DNA from: Flaccisagitta enflata
Taxonomy: Eukaryota; Chaetognatha; Sagittoidea; Aphragmophora
Direction: 5' to 3'
NCBI GenBank assembly: GCA_965153355.1
Contig: OZ231126.1
Location: 16,926,001 to 16,990,000, forward strand
DNA length: 64,000 bases
The notes under the pieces were generated by a model. That model saw nothing but the letters and a program-made list of their open reading frames with translations, made no database searches and was not told the origin of the DNA. This document shows positions 24,018 to 37,187 of this stretch, piece by piece. A program made the position numbers and the translations under genes. Position 1 is the first letter of the stretch. Each line of letters starts with the position of its first letter.

Positions 24018-27000
24018 TTATTTTTTTTTTAATTTATCGTCGCTGTCTTCGTCGATGGAAGAGGAAGAAGAAGAGGAACAGGAAGAGTTAATGACGGGAA
24101 GTCTTGGACCACGCCGCCACCCCTCTAACGAAGGGAGTGGAGCCGCTTTCGCCTCCGCTTTCGCCTCCGCTTTCGCCTCCGCTTTCGCCGCTGTTGTTGT
24201 CGTCGCTGGAGAGAGGGTCTCCGGTTCTGGCGGGGCCGCAAATGACGGCCTCCTCCTCATTCGAAGTGGAGGAGCGTGTGGAGGCGTATTTACGTCTGTC
24301 TGGAATAAGAGGCGATAGAGGGAAAAAAGGGTGAAGAAAAAAATCAGAAATGCGGGATGATGCAATGTTGTTCCAAAGACGCAGAATAACTGAAAACTAG
24401 CTAAAAGTATATGTTGCTATGTCTATAAAATAAAATAAGCAAACATTCCCGTTATGTGAAAAACCAAACAATTATGTATACCTTGTTCTCATTTAGGCTT
24501 TGAAGTTCATATCTCGGTTGAAAGATATGAGATGTTAATAGGGTTTGTGTTGGGTGCATGCGCGTGCAATGGAGAGTGTTGTGGCTGCATATGTGGTGTG
24601 ATTATGGGTTATGTGTGTGAAAGTGCTTGTAGAATTAAACGGTAGTGTTGTTTGTTGAGCCGTCTACATCTCCTCTCCTCTCCTCTCCTCTCCCACGACC
24701 CATACTTCTCCGATACGTCATCCCCCTCATCAACTGATTCTTACTCCTCTGTAACATCTTTCTTTTCCTCTCTTGCAATTCCCTTTCTCTCCTACACTCT
24801 CTCATCTCCAATTCGATATCCCTCAGACGCCAAAATACTCTCTGCACCTCCGACCTCTCTGTTTCTCTTTCCTCTTCTTCCTCTCTTTCATCCACTTCAT
24901 CTTCATCTTCATCTTCATCTCTTTCATCCTCCAACGTCTGGCGCGCCCTCTCCCTCTCCTCCTCCTCCTCCTCGTTATCTGACGACCCAAATATGTGTGG
25001 TGCGTGCGTGTTTTGAGTTTGTTGGGAAGATAGCTGTTATGACAGTAAAAAAGTTGCTAGAGGTTATTTCTCCTTTGAAAGTGAAGTGGGTGGTGGTAAC
25101 TGTCACAATGTCTTTAGTGATTTAACAAGAAACTTACTGTGTTCATAGAGACCGGCGTGACGGGCATGGCTTGGCGACGCCCCTCCCTTCTCTTCTTGAA
25201 GAAGATGACGCCGACGATGACGCCTCCGACCACCAGAACCGTCGTGAGGGTTCCAAAGACACTCAATCTGTAGTAAAGAAAAAGTATTTTGACTATTAGT
25301 AATAGTAGTAACCTCAGTAGTTTTAGCGGGATGCAGTTTGTGTTTTAGAGGATGCAGTCTGCCTTGTAGTAACCTCAGTAGTTTTAATGGGTGTAGTTAT
25401 ATCAAATTTGACTTACAAAATAATTTCTTGATTTGGATCGACCGTCTGATCGAATTTTTCATCCGTTTGCTCGCCGTTATCCGTTTGTTCGCCGTCAGCC
25501 GTTTGTTTGCCGTCCGCAGTTGTTGAATGAATGTTTGCTGATTGTCTGTTGTCCGTAGTAGATTGTATGTTTGCTGATTGTTTGCCGTCTGTAGACTGAT
25601 TGACGACCGTGGATTGTTTGTCGTCTGTAGATTGTCTGATGGACGTAGTTTGAATGTTTACTGTTTGTCTGTTGTCTGTAGATTGATTGACGACCGTAGT
25701 TTGTATGTCTGCTGTTTGTCTGTCGTCTGTGGATTGATTGACGACTGTAGATTTTATGTCTGCTGTTTGTTTGCCGTCTGTGGATTGTCTGGCGATCGTA
25801 GAAGATATTTCCGTTTGTCTGCTGTCTGTTTGTTTGCTGTCTGTGGATTGGCCGACAATTGTTTGTACGAGAGAATGTCCGCCGAGAGAATGTCCGATAA
25901 GAGAATGACCGACGAGAGAATGTCCAAGAGAAGAATGTCCGACGAGAATGTCCGACGAGAGAATGTCCGAGAGAAGGTCCGACGAGAATGTCCGACGAGA
26001 ATGTCCGACGAGAATGTCCGAGAGAACGTCCGACGAGAGAATGTCCGAGAGACTGTCTGACGAGAGAATGTCCGAGAGAATGTCCGCTGTCTGTTTGACG
26101 TCCGCAGTTCGATTGATGGCCGTTGATTGATGTCCGTTGTGGCCGTTTTCTGTCTGTTTGTATCTGATGATATCGTCCGACGGCCGTTTGTTGATCTGAA
26201 ATTGATTGGAGTTAAGATAGAGTTAAGTTTGGATAAAGACGAGATTGAGTCGAGATTGAGTCGAGATTGAGTCGAGATTGAGTCGAGATTGAGTCGAGAT
26301 TGAGTCGAGATTGAGTCGAGATTGAGATTGAGTCGAGATTGAGTCGAGATTGAGTCGAGATTGAGTCGAGATTGAGTCGAGATTGAGTCGAGATTGAATC
26401 GAGATTGAATCGAGATTGAATCGAGATTGAATCGAGATTGAATCGAGATTGAATCGAGATTGAATCGAGATTGAATTATGATTGAATCGAAATTGAATCG
26501 AGATTGAATCGAGATTGAGTTAAGATTGAGTCGAGATTGAGCGAGATTGAGTCGAGATTGAGTGAGATTGACGAGATTGAGGGTGATTGAGTTGATTGAG
26601 AGTTGAGGTGATTGAGTTGAGTGAGTTGAGTTGAGTTGAGTTGAGGAGATGAGTTGAGATTGAGGGGTGATTGAGTTGAGGGTGATTGAGTTGAGGGTGA
26701 TTGAGTTGAGGGTGATTGAGTTGAGGGTGAGAGGAGGGGATTGAGGATGGGAAGGAGGAGGATGATGATTGAAGATGAAGATGAGATGAGAGAGGGAGAC
26801 GGAGAGGTGAGAGTAGAAGTAGAAGGAGAGGATGGAGAGTTGAGGGCGGCCGCCAAAGCTTGAGAAAGCCAAGCTTTCAAAAGTTTTATGGCGGCCGGAG
26901 TAAGAGCTTTAGGAGAAAGTTGAGAAGGAAGAGGAGGAAGTTGAGAGGGAAGGAAAGGAGCAAGAAGTGAAGGAAGGAGAGGTCGACGACGAGGAGTTGG

Positions 27001-28175
27001 TGGCGGGTTTAGGCGTGGGAGCGGTTTCGTGGGTTGGTGAGGCGGTGATGACGGCGGCGGTGTAGAAGATGGAAGGAGTGAAACGGAAGAGGAGAGAGAG
27101 GTTGACGGAGAGAGTGAGAGAGTTGATTGAGACGACAGAGAGGAAGACGTTGAGGCTGAAGAGGAGAGAGAAGTTGACGGAGAGAGTGAGAGAGGCGGTT
27201 GAAATGATAGAGAGGAAGATGATGAGGAAGCGGAGTGGTAGAGGGAAGAAGAAGAGGCTGTTGGAGGCGTTGTTGAAGGAGAAGGATGGAGTGAGGAAGA
27301 TGAGGAAGAGGAAGCCTCCTGCACCTCCAACCAGGAGCGCCACGCGTCATTAACACAAGCTGGAGGAGTGGAAAGAATGAAAAAAAATTGAATTAAAATA
27401 TTGTCAGAGAATAGGTACAGAGGATAAGTCTATGAAGCCCATCTATCTGCCATGTCTGAGGATAAGTCAAAAAAACATAAATTTCGAAGAATGTGTCAGA
27501 AGAAAAAAGTTATACTTTTAAAAAAGTGTATCAGGCAATGCTTCATGATGCTCTCCCATGTACCGCTGGTTTTGCTATTTATGCTATTGCTACAAGTTCT
27601 ATAAAGATGAGCAAAAGAGCAATTACGTTCATCCTCCAAACGGTTGCACAAGCGCAACGACTTCATTTCCGTGTATCTAAAATTAAAAAAAGTTGAAGAA
27701 TTGTAATGCCTTGACATAGCCTCGAACTCCAGATTTTTTGAAGCGCAAGCTGGGGAATGAAGTAGTACTATCCAGAGAAACTGCTTTTATTCTTTTTTCC
27801 ATGTTAAAATGCTGTCAAATCGCGAACATTGTTTATGTTATTCTATGAAGCACTTTTTCAGTTGGATTGATTCGTTGGTCTCTCGCTCTCATTCGCTCTC
27901 ACTCTCTCTCATTTACTCTCTCTCACTCACTCTCTCTCGCTCATTCTCTCTCTCGCTCATTCACTCTCGCTCGCATTGAGTGAACAGTGCTAGTGAACAG
28001 ATGGAATGAACAGCTGATTGAACAGTGACAGCTTTTCACTGTCCTATGTTTACACTTACTGGCAATTAATTACGACCTCCAGCTTACAAAAGCTGAGGAA
28101 GCGGGCGTGGTCGTAGCGGACCGTTGGTGGAGCGGAGACGCCGGTGAAGAGGAGGAGGAAGAGGAGGAGCGCCAT
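24018..28175 (-). CDS. Type I membrane protein with signal peptide and Ser/Thr/Gln-rich ectodomain, 437 aa, 5 exons
   Basis: Exons 28175-28088, 27359-27325, 26195-25417, 25267-25138 and 24299-24018 all have GT-AG borders, and the phases add to exactly 438 codons. Exon 1 is a textbook signal peptide (M-A-L3-F-L3-F-T-G-V-S-A). Exon 3 encodes about 260 residues of Ser/Thr/Gln/Asp repeats (GHSL, then STDGKQ/TTDNRQ types), a likely O-glycosylated mucin-like stalk. Exon 4 has the transmembrane helix TTVLVVGGVIVGVIFF followed by KKRR. Exon 5 gives a cytoplasmic tail with (AKAE)n, poly-Ser and an acidic-Lys end. Intron 2 is 1.1 kb; its first part stays open in frame as a Ser/Pro/Thr-rich stretch after exon 2, so a retained-intron form is possible. 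The gene lies between IAP and the 373-aa gene on the same strand. Family unknown; an envelope-type or surface protein is a guess. Confidence 0.8.
26218..26745. repeat. 11-bp minisatellite (GAGATTGAGTC) in intron 2 of the membrane protein gene
   Basis: About 30 tandem copies of an 11-mer, with a GAGATTGAGTC subtype (26,240-26,385), a GAGATTGAATC subtype (26,386-26,515) and degenerate GATTGAGTTGAG-type copies to 26,745. It ends about 25 bases before the 3' splice site at 26,196. Confidence 0.85.
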
Positions 28176-28340
28176 GACCGCCGAATGACTGCCGAATGAC
28201 CGCCGAATGACCGCCGAATGACCGTCGAATGACCGCTGAATGACCGCCGAATGACCGCCGAATGACCGCCGAATGACCGCCGAATGACCGCCGAATGACC
28301 GCCGAATGACCGCCGAATGACCGCCGAATGACCGCGCTGA
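28172..28340. repeat. 11-bp minisatellite (GACCGCCGAAT) just upstream of the membrane protein start
   Basis: About 14 copies of GACCGCCGAAT with few changes. It begins at the ATG side of exon 1 and so covers the position of the 5' untranslated region or promoter. Confidence 0.9.
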
Positions 28341-28631
28341 ATGTTTGTCACTTTAATGTATTATAATCTGAGTAGGTTGGATAGGAAAAGCGGTTAGAGT
28401 GATAGACTGCAGTCGAGTTATAGAAAGGCGAACAAAGCAAAAAGCAGAGATTCAGAGATTATGAAGATATTTGTTGTTAACAATCGATTTGGTTTAATTA
28501 AATCATACGGGTTCTAGGCTTGACACAGATGAGCAAACAAGCGGGGATAGTTACGTTAGGAAAAATCCATGAAAAGACGCTAAAAGCGATACGAAAAATT
28601 ATGGATCGTGTTTTTTAACGTGTTTTGTATC

Positions 28632-29899
28632 TTAATGTTCCTCCAGTTTTCTTTTTTTACTCTTTTCGAGTAAACGTAAAGCCATTGGCAGTTTTCCATC
28701 AACAGATACATGAGTATTTTTAGCTCCGGAAGGTTTGGCAGTAGAGACTTTCCATCCTAACTTAGTAAAGATTTCATTCGCGCTTAGATTGGAGTACATT
28801 CGGTCCAGCATGCCTCCTCGCATTTTTGAATCCATTTTCTCCCATTCTGAGATATCTGATTGAGAAAAAAAGGCGGAGAAGGGAAAAGCGAGTTGGTTTT
28901 CTTGAGACTGTCACAGCAAGGAGAAAGTTGTAGGCGGTTGGACAGGAGTAAAAAATGCTCAGTACCTATATCGCAAGTTTTGCATCTGTCTTTATCGCAG
29001 GAGATTTTGTGTTTGTTAAGGTGCTCGATAACGTACAACTTGAAAACGTTTTCCTAGAAGTTCAAATCATGTTGGTAAGAATCGCCGAAACGGTTCAGTA
29101 TAGATCAGACAATCGCGATTAAGGATCACTTTAGGAATAAACATACTCTATTATAATCCTCATTATTTGTGTTGTTTAGTGTTGAAGTTGGAATATTTTT
29201 TGATTTCTCTGAAAAAGCCCATGGGTCTTCTTCCGTCTCGCTTTGATCACAATTGTCTTCATCGTCAGAAAATTGAGATTCCGCATGTAAAGCTAAAGCA
29301 TCGCGGTATCCTTCTCGATGCAATGAGGCTGAATAATGAAAAAATATAAGTTATATAAATATAATATATTTTATATAGTATTATATTGTAATATTTTATT
29401 GTTGTACCTACCCTCAAGAAAAAATGCTCTATATAAACGTGCAAATGAATTCAGTCCAAGATACAAGCCAGATCCAGTTGCGACATTATCCAACTAAATG
29501 TAAAAAAAAATGTTTTTAATTTCTTATATATATTGAACTTGTTATATTGAAAATGAAAAAACTTTTGAAAAAAAATATTTACTTACATAAGTTGGAATAA
29601 AGTTTATTGAGTCATCTTGTTTTGTTGGCCGGATGATTTTTTTAAGAGTAATGAAATATCCTCCCGGAACAATATCTCCTAAAAAATATGTTATGTTAGT
29701 TTTTAAGTTCTTGTGTGTAAATAAAGTATAGGTACCCAATTAATAAGTAAATTAGGTTATTTTGTATTTTAAATACCTGATCTCAAAACTGTAGGATTCG
29801 AATGAGATAATTTGGCCGCATAACAAGTATTGGGAATATGGATAGCTTCAAAGCAAAATTCCTTAAAAAAGAATAATTATTGATAATTTAATAATAATA

Positions 29900-29953
<54 letters not shown>

Positions 29954-30503
29954 GAAAAAATAATAAAAATAAAAAAAATCTTACCTCCAGTTTTTTTCTA
30001 GTTTCTGGTGATATTTCTGCATCAGGTGTTTTTGTAGAATCCAATATAAATTGAATTGAATTACAAAGATGCATCAGTATTGAAAAAGCTTGAGCATTAA
30101 TCAAGCCCATCAATTCCACAATAGAAACAGACCAAGTAAGATATCCCTAGGTAAACACAAAATATCTTCAAAATGTATATAAGTTATAGAAACACAAAGT
30201 AAACACAAGTAAACACAAGTAAACACAAAATATTTTCAAAATGTATATAAGTTAAGAATGTTTTTTTTATCAACTATTAGAGATCAATGAAATTACCTCA
30301 TTACTTTTGAAACCCTTTATCTGCCAATCTTTTGAACACTTTTTTTCATCAATTTTGAATAAGTTGAATCCCACATGTTCATTTTTATGATAGAAGCTGG
30401 CCCATCTATCATAAAGAAGGCGAACTGAAAATGTTTCTTCATGATCAATTGGAAATTCATAGAATCCTGGAGTTGCTTGTTCTGGCAGATGTTGCGTTTC
30501 CAT
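28632..30503 (-). CDS. Unknown protein, 373 aa, 8 exons
   Basis: Exons 30503-30297, 30146-29985, 29861-29777, 29678-29587, 29493-29412, 29328-29147, 29053-28966 and 28855-28632, all GT-AG, total exactly 374 codons. Introns are short (71-150 bases) and AT-rich; the one at about 29,880-29,955 holds a (TAA)n microsatellite. Exon 2 is hydrophobic and helical (VELMGLINAQAFSILMHL). Exon 6 is acidic (SDDEDNCDQSETEEDPW). Exon 7 has Cys spacing CDKDRCKTC that could bind zinc, and the tail is basic (KSKKRKLEEH), a likely nuclear signal. The stop lies 34 bases before the next exon set downstream and the start 33 bases after the polymerase stop on the same strand, so it is probably a neighbour in the same viral-type unit. 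No family recognised. Confidence 0.85.
29885..29956. repeat. (TAA)n microsatellite in an intron of the 373-aa gene
   Basis: A run of ATA/TAA trinucleotides of about 65 bp between exons 2 and 3. Confidence 0.9.
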
Positions 30504-30536
30504 TTTTTTAAAAAAATACTAAAAGAAAAAAAACAT

Positions 30537-32672
30537 TTAATCAACAAAAGCTTTTAAATGTAAAGGAAGTGAAAGACCTCCTGTAGGAGAGTAGAGAGAA
30601 CTAGAAAATAGACGTTTTGATGAAAAAGAACTTAAAATTCCTTTAGTAATAGAGTAACAATAAATATTTCCTCTAAGTTTTTTTAGACTATATTGAACAA
30701 TTTTTCTGGGGGTTTTTTTTTTGATAGTTGCGTTTATAAAATCTTTTTTTGTAACCCCTGATTGTAAACGGCGCGCTATACCCTTAATTTTTTTTGTGAT
30801 AGTAATATTTTTATACCCTCCTAAGTAGTACTGTTTAACACTACTCGAGTAATACGAGAAGACTCCCCCCTCTCTTCCAAAATTCAATTTCTTTTCTTCC
30901 TTGAAAAGCCATCTTCTAGACTTCAAAAATTTACTTAAAAATACATGAGTTGCTTCTAATTTTTTATTATTTTTTATGATTGTTTTATAAAGATCAGAAT
31001 CAGTACTAATACAGCTCCAATCTAAAATTCCAGAAAAAGCTTGAAAGTAAGAGGTTGCTAAATGTTTTACAAGATGTGAATCATAAGGGAATTCTTCTTT
31101 ATTCTCTGCATTGTACTGCTTGATTTGACCGTGTTCCAAAGAAGAAAGAGGTCGTTGAATTGATAGGCAAAGGCTATCCTGAAGAAAAGATAATGAATTA
31201 ATTTTTTTCAATTTTAATGAATTAATTAATTAATAAATTAATCAATTAATTAATTAATTACTCACAGTGTCTGAAAATAGCAGACGACAATTATATCCTC
31301 TCAAAGCCAAACGAGAACAGATTGTGAAGTAGGCTCTGTATAGATATAATTTACTGAAAAAAAAAATTTTAATTAATAAAATATCTAATTATGACGGTTC
31401 ACAAATTGAGCGTTTGCCACTGGTGATTATGATTTGGATACGACGGTTTACAAGTTGTGTTATCTGCCACTGGTAATCGAGATCGAGGTGAGAGCGAGAA
31501 AAGTGGGGGAGGGTTAAATGTGGGAAAATCCCGGACTTAACAAACCCGGCAAGAGAGAGAAAGTTTGAAAACAAAAGACGGGAATTAGGAGAGATCGAGA
31601 GAGATCGCGTATTTAACAAATTCGGTCAGAGAGAAAAAACAAAAGACGGGCCTTGATTTAGATTCCAGGGTATATATATATATGATATATACATGAAAGC
31701 ATACACCTCACACCTTCATACTGCATACCTCATAGCGTAAACACGTGATGAGATGCTGAATTGGTTTTTAGATTCCAAGGTTTGCCGGTCAAAGATAAGT
31801 ATATTTGCATTTTCATTGATATGCAAAAAGGAGAAAAATGATTCTTTTTTGGTGTGTCTAAGAAACATTTTTTTGGAAAGAGTCAAACGCGTGCACAGGA
31901 AACTGCTTTCATTCATATGCATTCTACCTGTAAGAATGATGAAAGGGTGTTGTTTTAAGCAATTGTTCAAGCAGTGATCGTTTCAATAGGGCTCAACACA
32001 TTTTTACAAATTTTTGTCGCTCGGTCGGTAGGTCGTCGGTCGGTCGGTTGGTTAGTCGGTCGGTCGGTCGGTCGGTCGGTTGGTCGGTCGGTCGGTCGGT
32101 TACGCACCCGGAAGACAATTTGAAAGTGACTTGATAATTTTAAGGAGTAGAGGAGATGGATTGAAATTTTTTTGGTTTTGCAGTTTTGTGATCCATTTGT
32201 TGAATATTCTAGCCGAATCACATTTTACAATTTTAAAAATATTGGTGATTGTTAGATCATGAATACAGGTTTGGTATAAAATACATTCAGCCCAAGTAGA
32301 GACTGTGTTTTTTTTCTTTAAAAAACTCATTAATCTACTAGAATTTTCTCGACAGGGGTTTAGATTCGCAGCTTTTGCCCATTGAACTTGTTCTTTCGTC
32401 ATTTCTTGGGCGGTTGCATTGTGCTTGAAAGGTAGAGCTGAAAAATCCATATTTAAAAAAGATGTCTTTGCTTGTTCACGATAAGATAATTCAACTTCAC
32501 AAAAATAAATTATGTTATTTTCAAAAGCTTCATGATAGAAGAAATCAAGGTCTCCCTGGGTCAGAGCTTGAGCTACCATCTCAAATTCTGTTGGTCTTCT
32601 TGTAGATGTACACAGAGTGTAAGATACGCTCATTAAACCTGATAAACAGGACGGATATAAGCTGCGAGAGAG

Positions 32673-32722
<50 letters not shown>

Positions 32723-33509
32723 TGCTTTAGCTTCTAGTAGCAGTACTAGTCGTGAGCGTGCGTCTTTACACCTTGTTGTGTCGGTCTGTCGATCCATCCG
32801 CTCGAAATATTTTTAGTTGCGGACACGCAACTCTATAAGAGTCTTTGTCGGTCGGTCCGTTGGTCGGGCTGTCGGGGAGTGCGAGTCAAAAAGTGTGAAA
32901 ACACGCATTTCCGCCCCTAGCTACCCGTCCGCAACTGGTAGGGCCGTGTATCCAGCCTTGTTACAAGCAAACTAACCTGTTGGCATCTGCATAGATAATT
33001 TGGCGTTGCTCCATGTTTTTAAGGCTGTCTTTCACATCAAGGCCCGTAAAAAATGCATAATTTGAAGAGCTTACGCTATAACCTCCAAGCAGGGATTTAG
33101 CATAGATTTGACTTATCTCAGAATTTAAAAGATGTAATTTTATTGGTTTGTTGGCGTTCTTTGGATCTCGCCCGTTTAATAGATAGCTATTGAGCGAAAA
33201 GCTCGCTGCTGAGATGTAGTAAGAAGGCCAAAGATTGCATATTTTATAAAGATATCCATAGTAGAAAATTAATACATCCATTAGCACAGCGCTGTCCAGA
33301 GCCGAATAAATATAAAAAAGTAAATGATAGTTTGGTATTTTAAAAAATTCCCATAATTTCAAAAAAAAATTATATTCATTTGGGGTCGCTCCCGCGCCTT
33401 TCAATTTTGAATGGAAATGGTCTAGTGGAGGGGGTGTTGTTCTTTGTAAGTATGCAAAGGAGTCCACAAATTCAAAAGGCTGAGAAAAAAGAGAGAATGT
33501 GGGTTGTTT

Positions 33510-33594
<85 letters not shown>

Positions 33595-34138
33595 TGTTTA
33601 TGAGAGAGAGAAAGAGCAAGTCTACCTGGATACATTTGCCTTGCATGATTAATTCAAAGTGGGCTTCAGTGTATTTTAGTTTGCTACAAATTAAATCATG
33701 ACTTCTTGGAAAGATATCCTTGAGAGGCTTTCCACTGTTGAGTTTGGCTTGTTGCATGTCCTTTATAAGCCCGTCCAGACTGTCAAATTATGTGAATACA
33801 AGAGATACAAGAATACAAGAGATTACATTGCAGATTGCAGATTGCAGATTACATTGCAGATTGTTGCAGGGGTTTTTACTTCGTTTGTTTAGAGACTGTC
33901 TTACCTTGCGCTAAGCATAAGATAAGAATCCAAGAACTTATATTGTCGGCTGTAAGGACACCGCGGTATAGGAAGGTTCTTTTTTTTCAATTGTTGTTTT
34001 TCAGCAAAAGAAAGAGAATGATAGCAGCAGGTTGCTAACGAAACGCAACTAAATTTGAGGGTGACGGACGTAATCGTGTTTTTGTCGCTTTTGAAGAGAA
34101 CTTTTGGTCGCTCTGTTTAAATAGAGAGAGAGATAGAG

Positions 34139-34189
<51 letters not shown>

Positions 34190-34553
34190 CAGAACAAAGG
34201 TGAAAGAACGACACCTACCGTAAAGAAGTGGAAGGGTGATTATTTCGCCGTTTTTTCCAATTTGATTAAATTTTTTCATTCCCACTCTTGTTATTATGTC
34301 CAGGATAATTTGCGAATCGTATAAGGCAAAATTGTGCAGTAAAATTGGGATCGTGCTGTTATCTTGGGTCAAATTGACGTTGCATACCTGTGTGGAAGTT
34401 GTACCGTTGAGGTTGAGGTTCAATTGATGAAGAACAGAGATCTGTTCGAAAATTTTCGGTTATTAAATTTTCATGTTGATTCCACCATGTCTAATTCATC
34501 AATTGTTGCATACCTGGCATATATTCATCAAAGACCCGTCGGCGAAATGGGCT

Positions 34554-34596
<43 letters not shown>

Positions 34597-35616
34597 TGAG
34601 CGAGTGAGGAGCGAGTGAGCGAGTGAGGAGCGAGCGAGCGAGTGAGGAGCGAGCGAACGAGTGAGTGAGTGAGAGATGTTGTTACCTAGGCCCTTTATGA
34701 CGTCTAAGTGATTGTGGTGGCGGGCGTGGGCATATTTGTGTGTCGGCCCACGGAAAAAAGCCCCACACGTAAAACAATTTGTAGCTGTTGCGAAGGCGAT
34801 CCTATCTTGTATGTTGACATCTTTCTTAAGATTAGGAATTCCAGGATCTCTAGGTTTAACCTTTTTTTCTATAAATTCGTTTATATGATATAATTTACTT
34901 CTCAAGCCGGTCAAAAAGTGCAGATAGAAATCTTCTAATGAATCGCTGGAATCGTTGAGAATTTTACATTCAACCTCACTAAGGTGTGCTGGGAGTTGGG
35001 CTTGCCATAAGCTATAGGGAGAACTGAGAATCAAACTATATGCCATAGGAATCTGTTTGTATTTTGCCGATTTTGGAGGTTTTGCAGTTGCTAAGTCGAT
35101 ACTCTCATGGTCTAGAGGGACGTTACGACATTCAAAGTCCATTGATATCATGAAGATTGGGGGGAAAAGGGACGATAGTCTAGACCTGTCAAATTTTAGA
35201 TATTTCTTCTTAAAAGTTTTGCTTTTTTTACAAAAGTATTTATTATTGTAGAGTATTGTGTTTTTCACAAAGCGTCTGCCAATGGCATTGGGAGTTCCAC
35301 ACTCTGTAGCTATCGCATGTTGAATCGTGATTCTCGAAAATAGGTTCTTTCCAGTGGGTAAATATTTTGCTGGAATGAATGAAAACAAACAAGGCCGGAT
35401 ACACGGCTACCCCAGTCACGCGTCTCGGAGTGGGCAGGAGCTATATTTAGAGTCTCATCATGGTGAGCAGGAACAGTGAGGCCAAAGACCCCCAAAAAAA
35501 GTAGAATATGACAGCCGGACGGACAGCGGACCTTGGATGGGCGGGCAGGCCGCCAGCGGGTTGTAGAGATTGCGTGGCAAACTAAAAAAAGCGGATTACA
35601 ATCTCTCTCTCTCCTC

Positions 35617-35680
<64 letters not shown>

Positions 35681-37152
35681 CTCTCTCTCTCACCTTCTGC
35701 ATATTTGACAATTTCCATACAGGTGAGTGTTGTGATTTTTATCTTTGAATGATTGAATAAGACGAAATAAGTTGATAATAAGTAGAGTATGCTGATATTG
35801 ATGAAGCGGTTTATTGAGCTTTTTTTTTTTATTCTTTAATGGGGCTCTGATGTCCTCTGAATCTCGTAATAGGTCTATGTTGTAATGCATACGAGGATAA
35901 AATTTTATTTTTGATATTATTATTATAATTTGTATTTTTAGTCGCGGACACGCGATTCTACATCTTGCCGTGTCGGTCGGTAGGTCGGTCCGTCGGTCCG
36001 TCCGGCCGTCACATTGAATTCTGAGCAGTTTTCGCATTGCTGCTCCTGCCCGACCGTCTGCGACTGGCCTGTCGTGTATCCGGAGCAGTAAAAAGGGTTC
36101 CCAGGAATAACTATTTGAAATAATAACTATAAAAATAACTATTTGAAAAAAAAGTTTGAAATCAAATTTTATCGTAGTTTGCACTGTGACCTATGGGGAA
36201 AAAATCTTTTTTATTCCATTTAGAACTAAGTTTGATAGGAAGAAGTGAGAAGCTACGAAGGGAGTCGTTATATTGACAGGAATAGATATTTAAAGCTATT
36301 CCTTTGTACTTTTTAAGGAAAGTATAATGCTTCTGGAAAATTTTGAAGGGTAAATCTTCGATGATATGGAATTGGTCAAGGCTCACGCCTTGATGAAGAA
36401 TGTCAATGTGTCCTAGGTCGATGCTTTGAAGTATTTTTTTGATATGTTTATTACGATTTAGGAGGAATTTCCCTCCATGCGCGACGTGTTCAAATTTAAG
36501 TATGATATTGACTAACACGCAAGTGTTAGTGAAACCGATAGGCGTTCTTGTTCCAGGGTCAATGACGTTTCGTCGAAAAACACTTCTGAGATTTTCATGG
36601 AATTTTCGTTTTTTTTCCTTAGATGTGCTTCCCAAGCCGATAACCCCATGTAGAGGTCTCCGTATATGTACAATATTTCCACTTAAAATCTTTGAGAAAG
36701 TCCAGCCTTAAACATGAAAAAAAAATTTTTACTACTACAGTCAATTCCTGCTTTAGTAGATCTATTAAAGCAAGTTTTTTCATTGTTGATTGATCATTTA
36801 TACCTGATTCCACTCTAAGTTCAATTGTTTCACAGTCTATCATTAAGGATCTTGAAAAGCCGTTTAGCAGTTCGTCAACGATAAGAAGGAGATTTTCTTG
36901 ATTTAAATTAGTAGGGGTAATCCAGTATTCATTTCTATAGCTTGAGATTATTGACATTTTGTTTTCTCTTTCTAAGATTTTTTCAAACTGAACCTCGAAG
37001 CTTAAAAATACTATATATTGATATCCCAATTCAAATAAACTCATAAGATATCTCTTCATGTATATGAAAAAAATGTAGGCCTCTTGCTCGGTCAAAAACG
37101 ATATATCGTCATTTTCTGAAACCCGTTCAAAGACTCGTTTTTGTGACGTTCC

Positions 37153-37187
<35 letters not shown>

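Noticed and set aside
24652-25125. 157-aa plus-strand ORF and 99-aa minus-strand ORF
   Set aside because: Low-complexity CTC/TCC-rich sequence within the last intron of the membrane protein gene; mirrored open frames on both strands.
25754-26872. 372-aa minus-strand ORF and the overlapping 284-aa Ser/Pro-rich ORF (26,476-27,330) as independent genes
   Set aside because: The first crosses the 11-bp minisatellite and the intron border at 26,196 in a frame different from the one that fits all splice junctions. The second is a read-through of exon 2 into intron 2; I keep it only as a possible retained-intron form.
26220-28340. Regular 11-bp repeats as a CRISPR-like array
   Set aside because: The units are contiguous with no unique spacers, and the DNA is eukaryotic; these are minisatellites.
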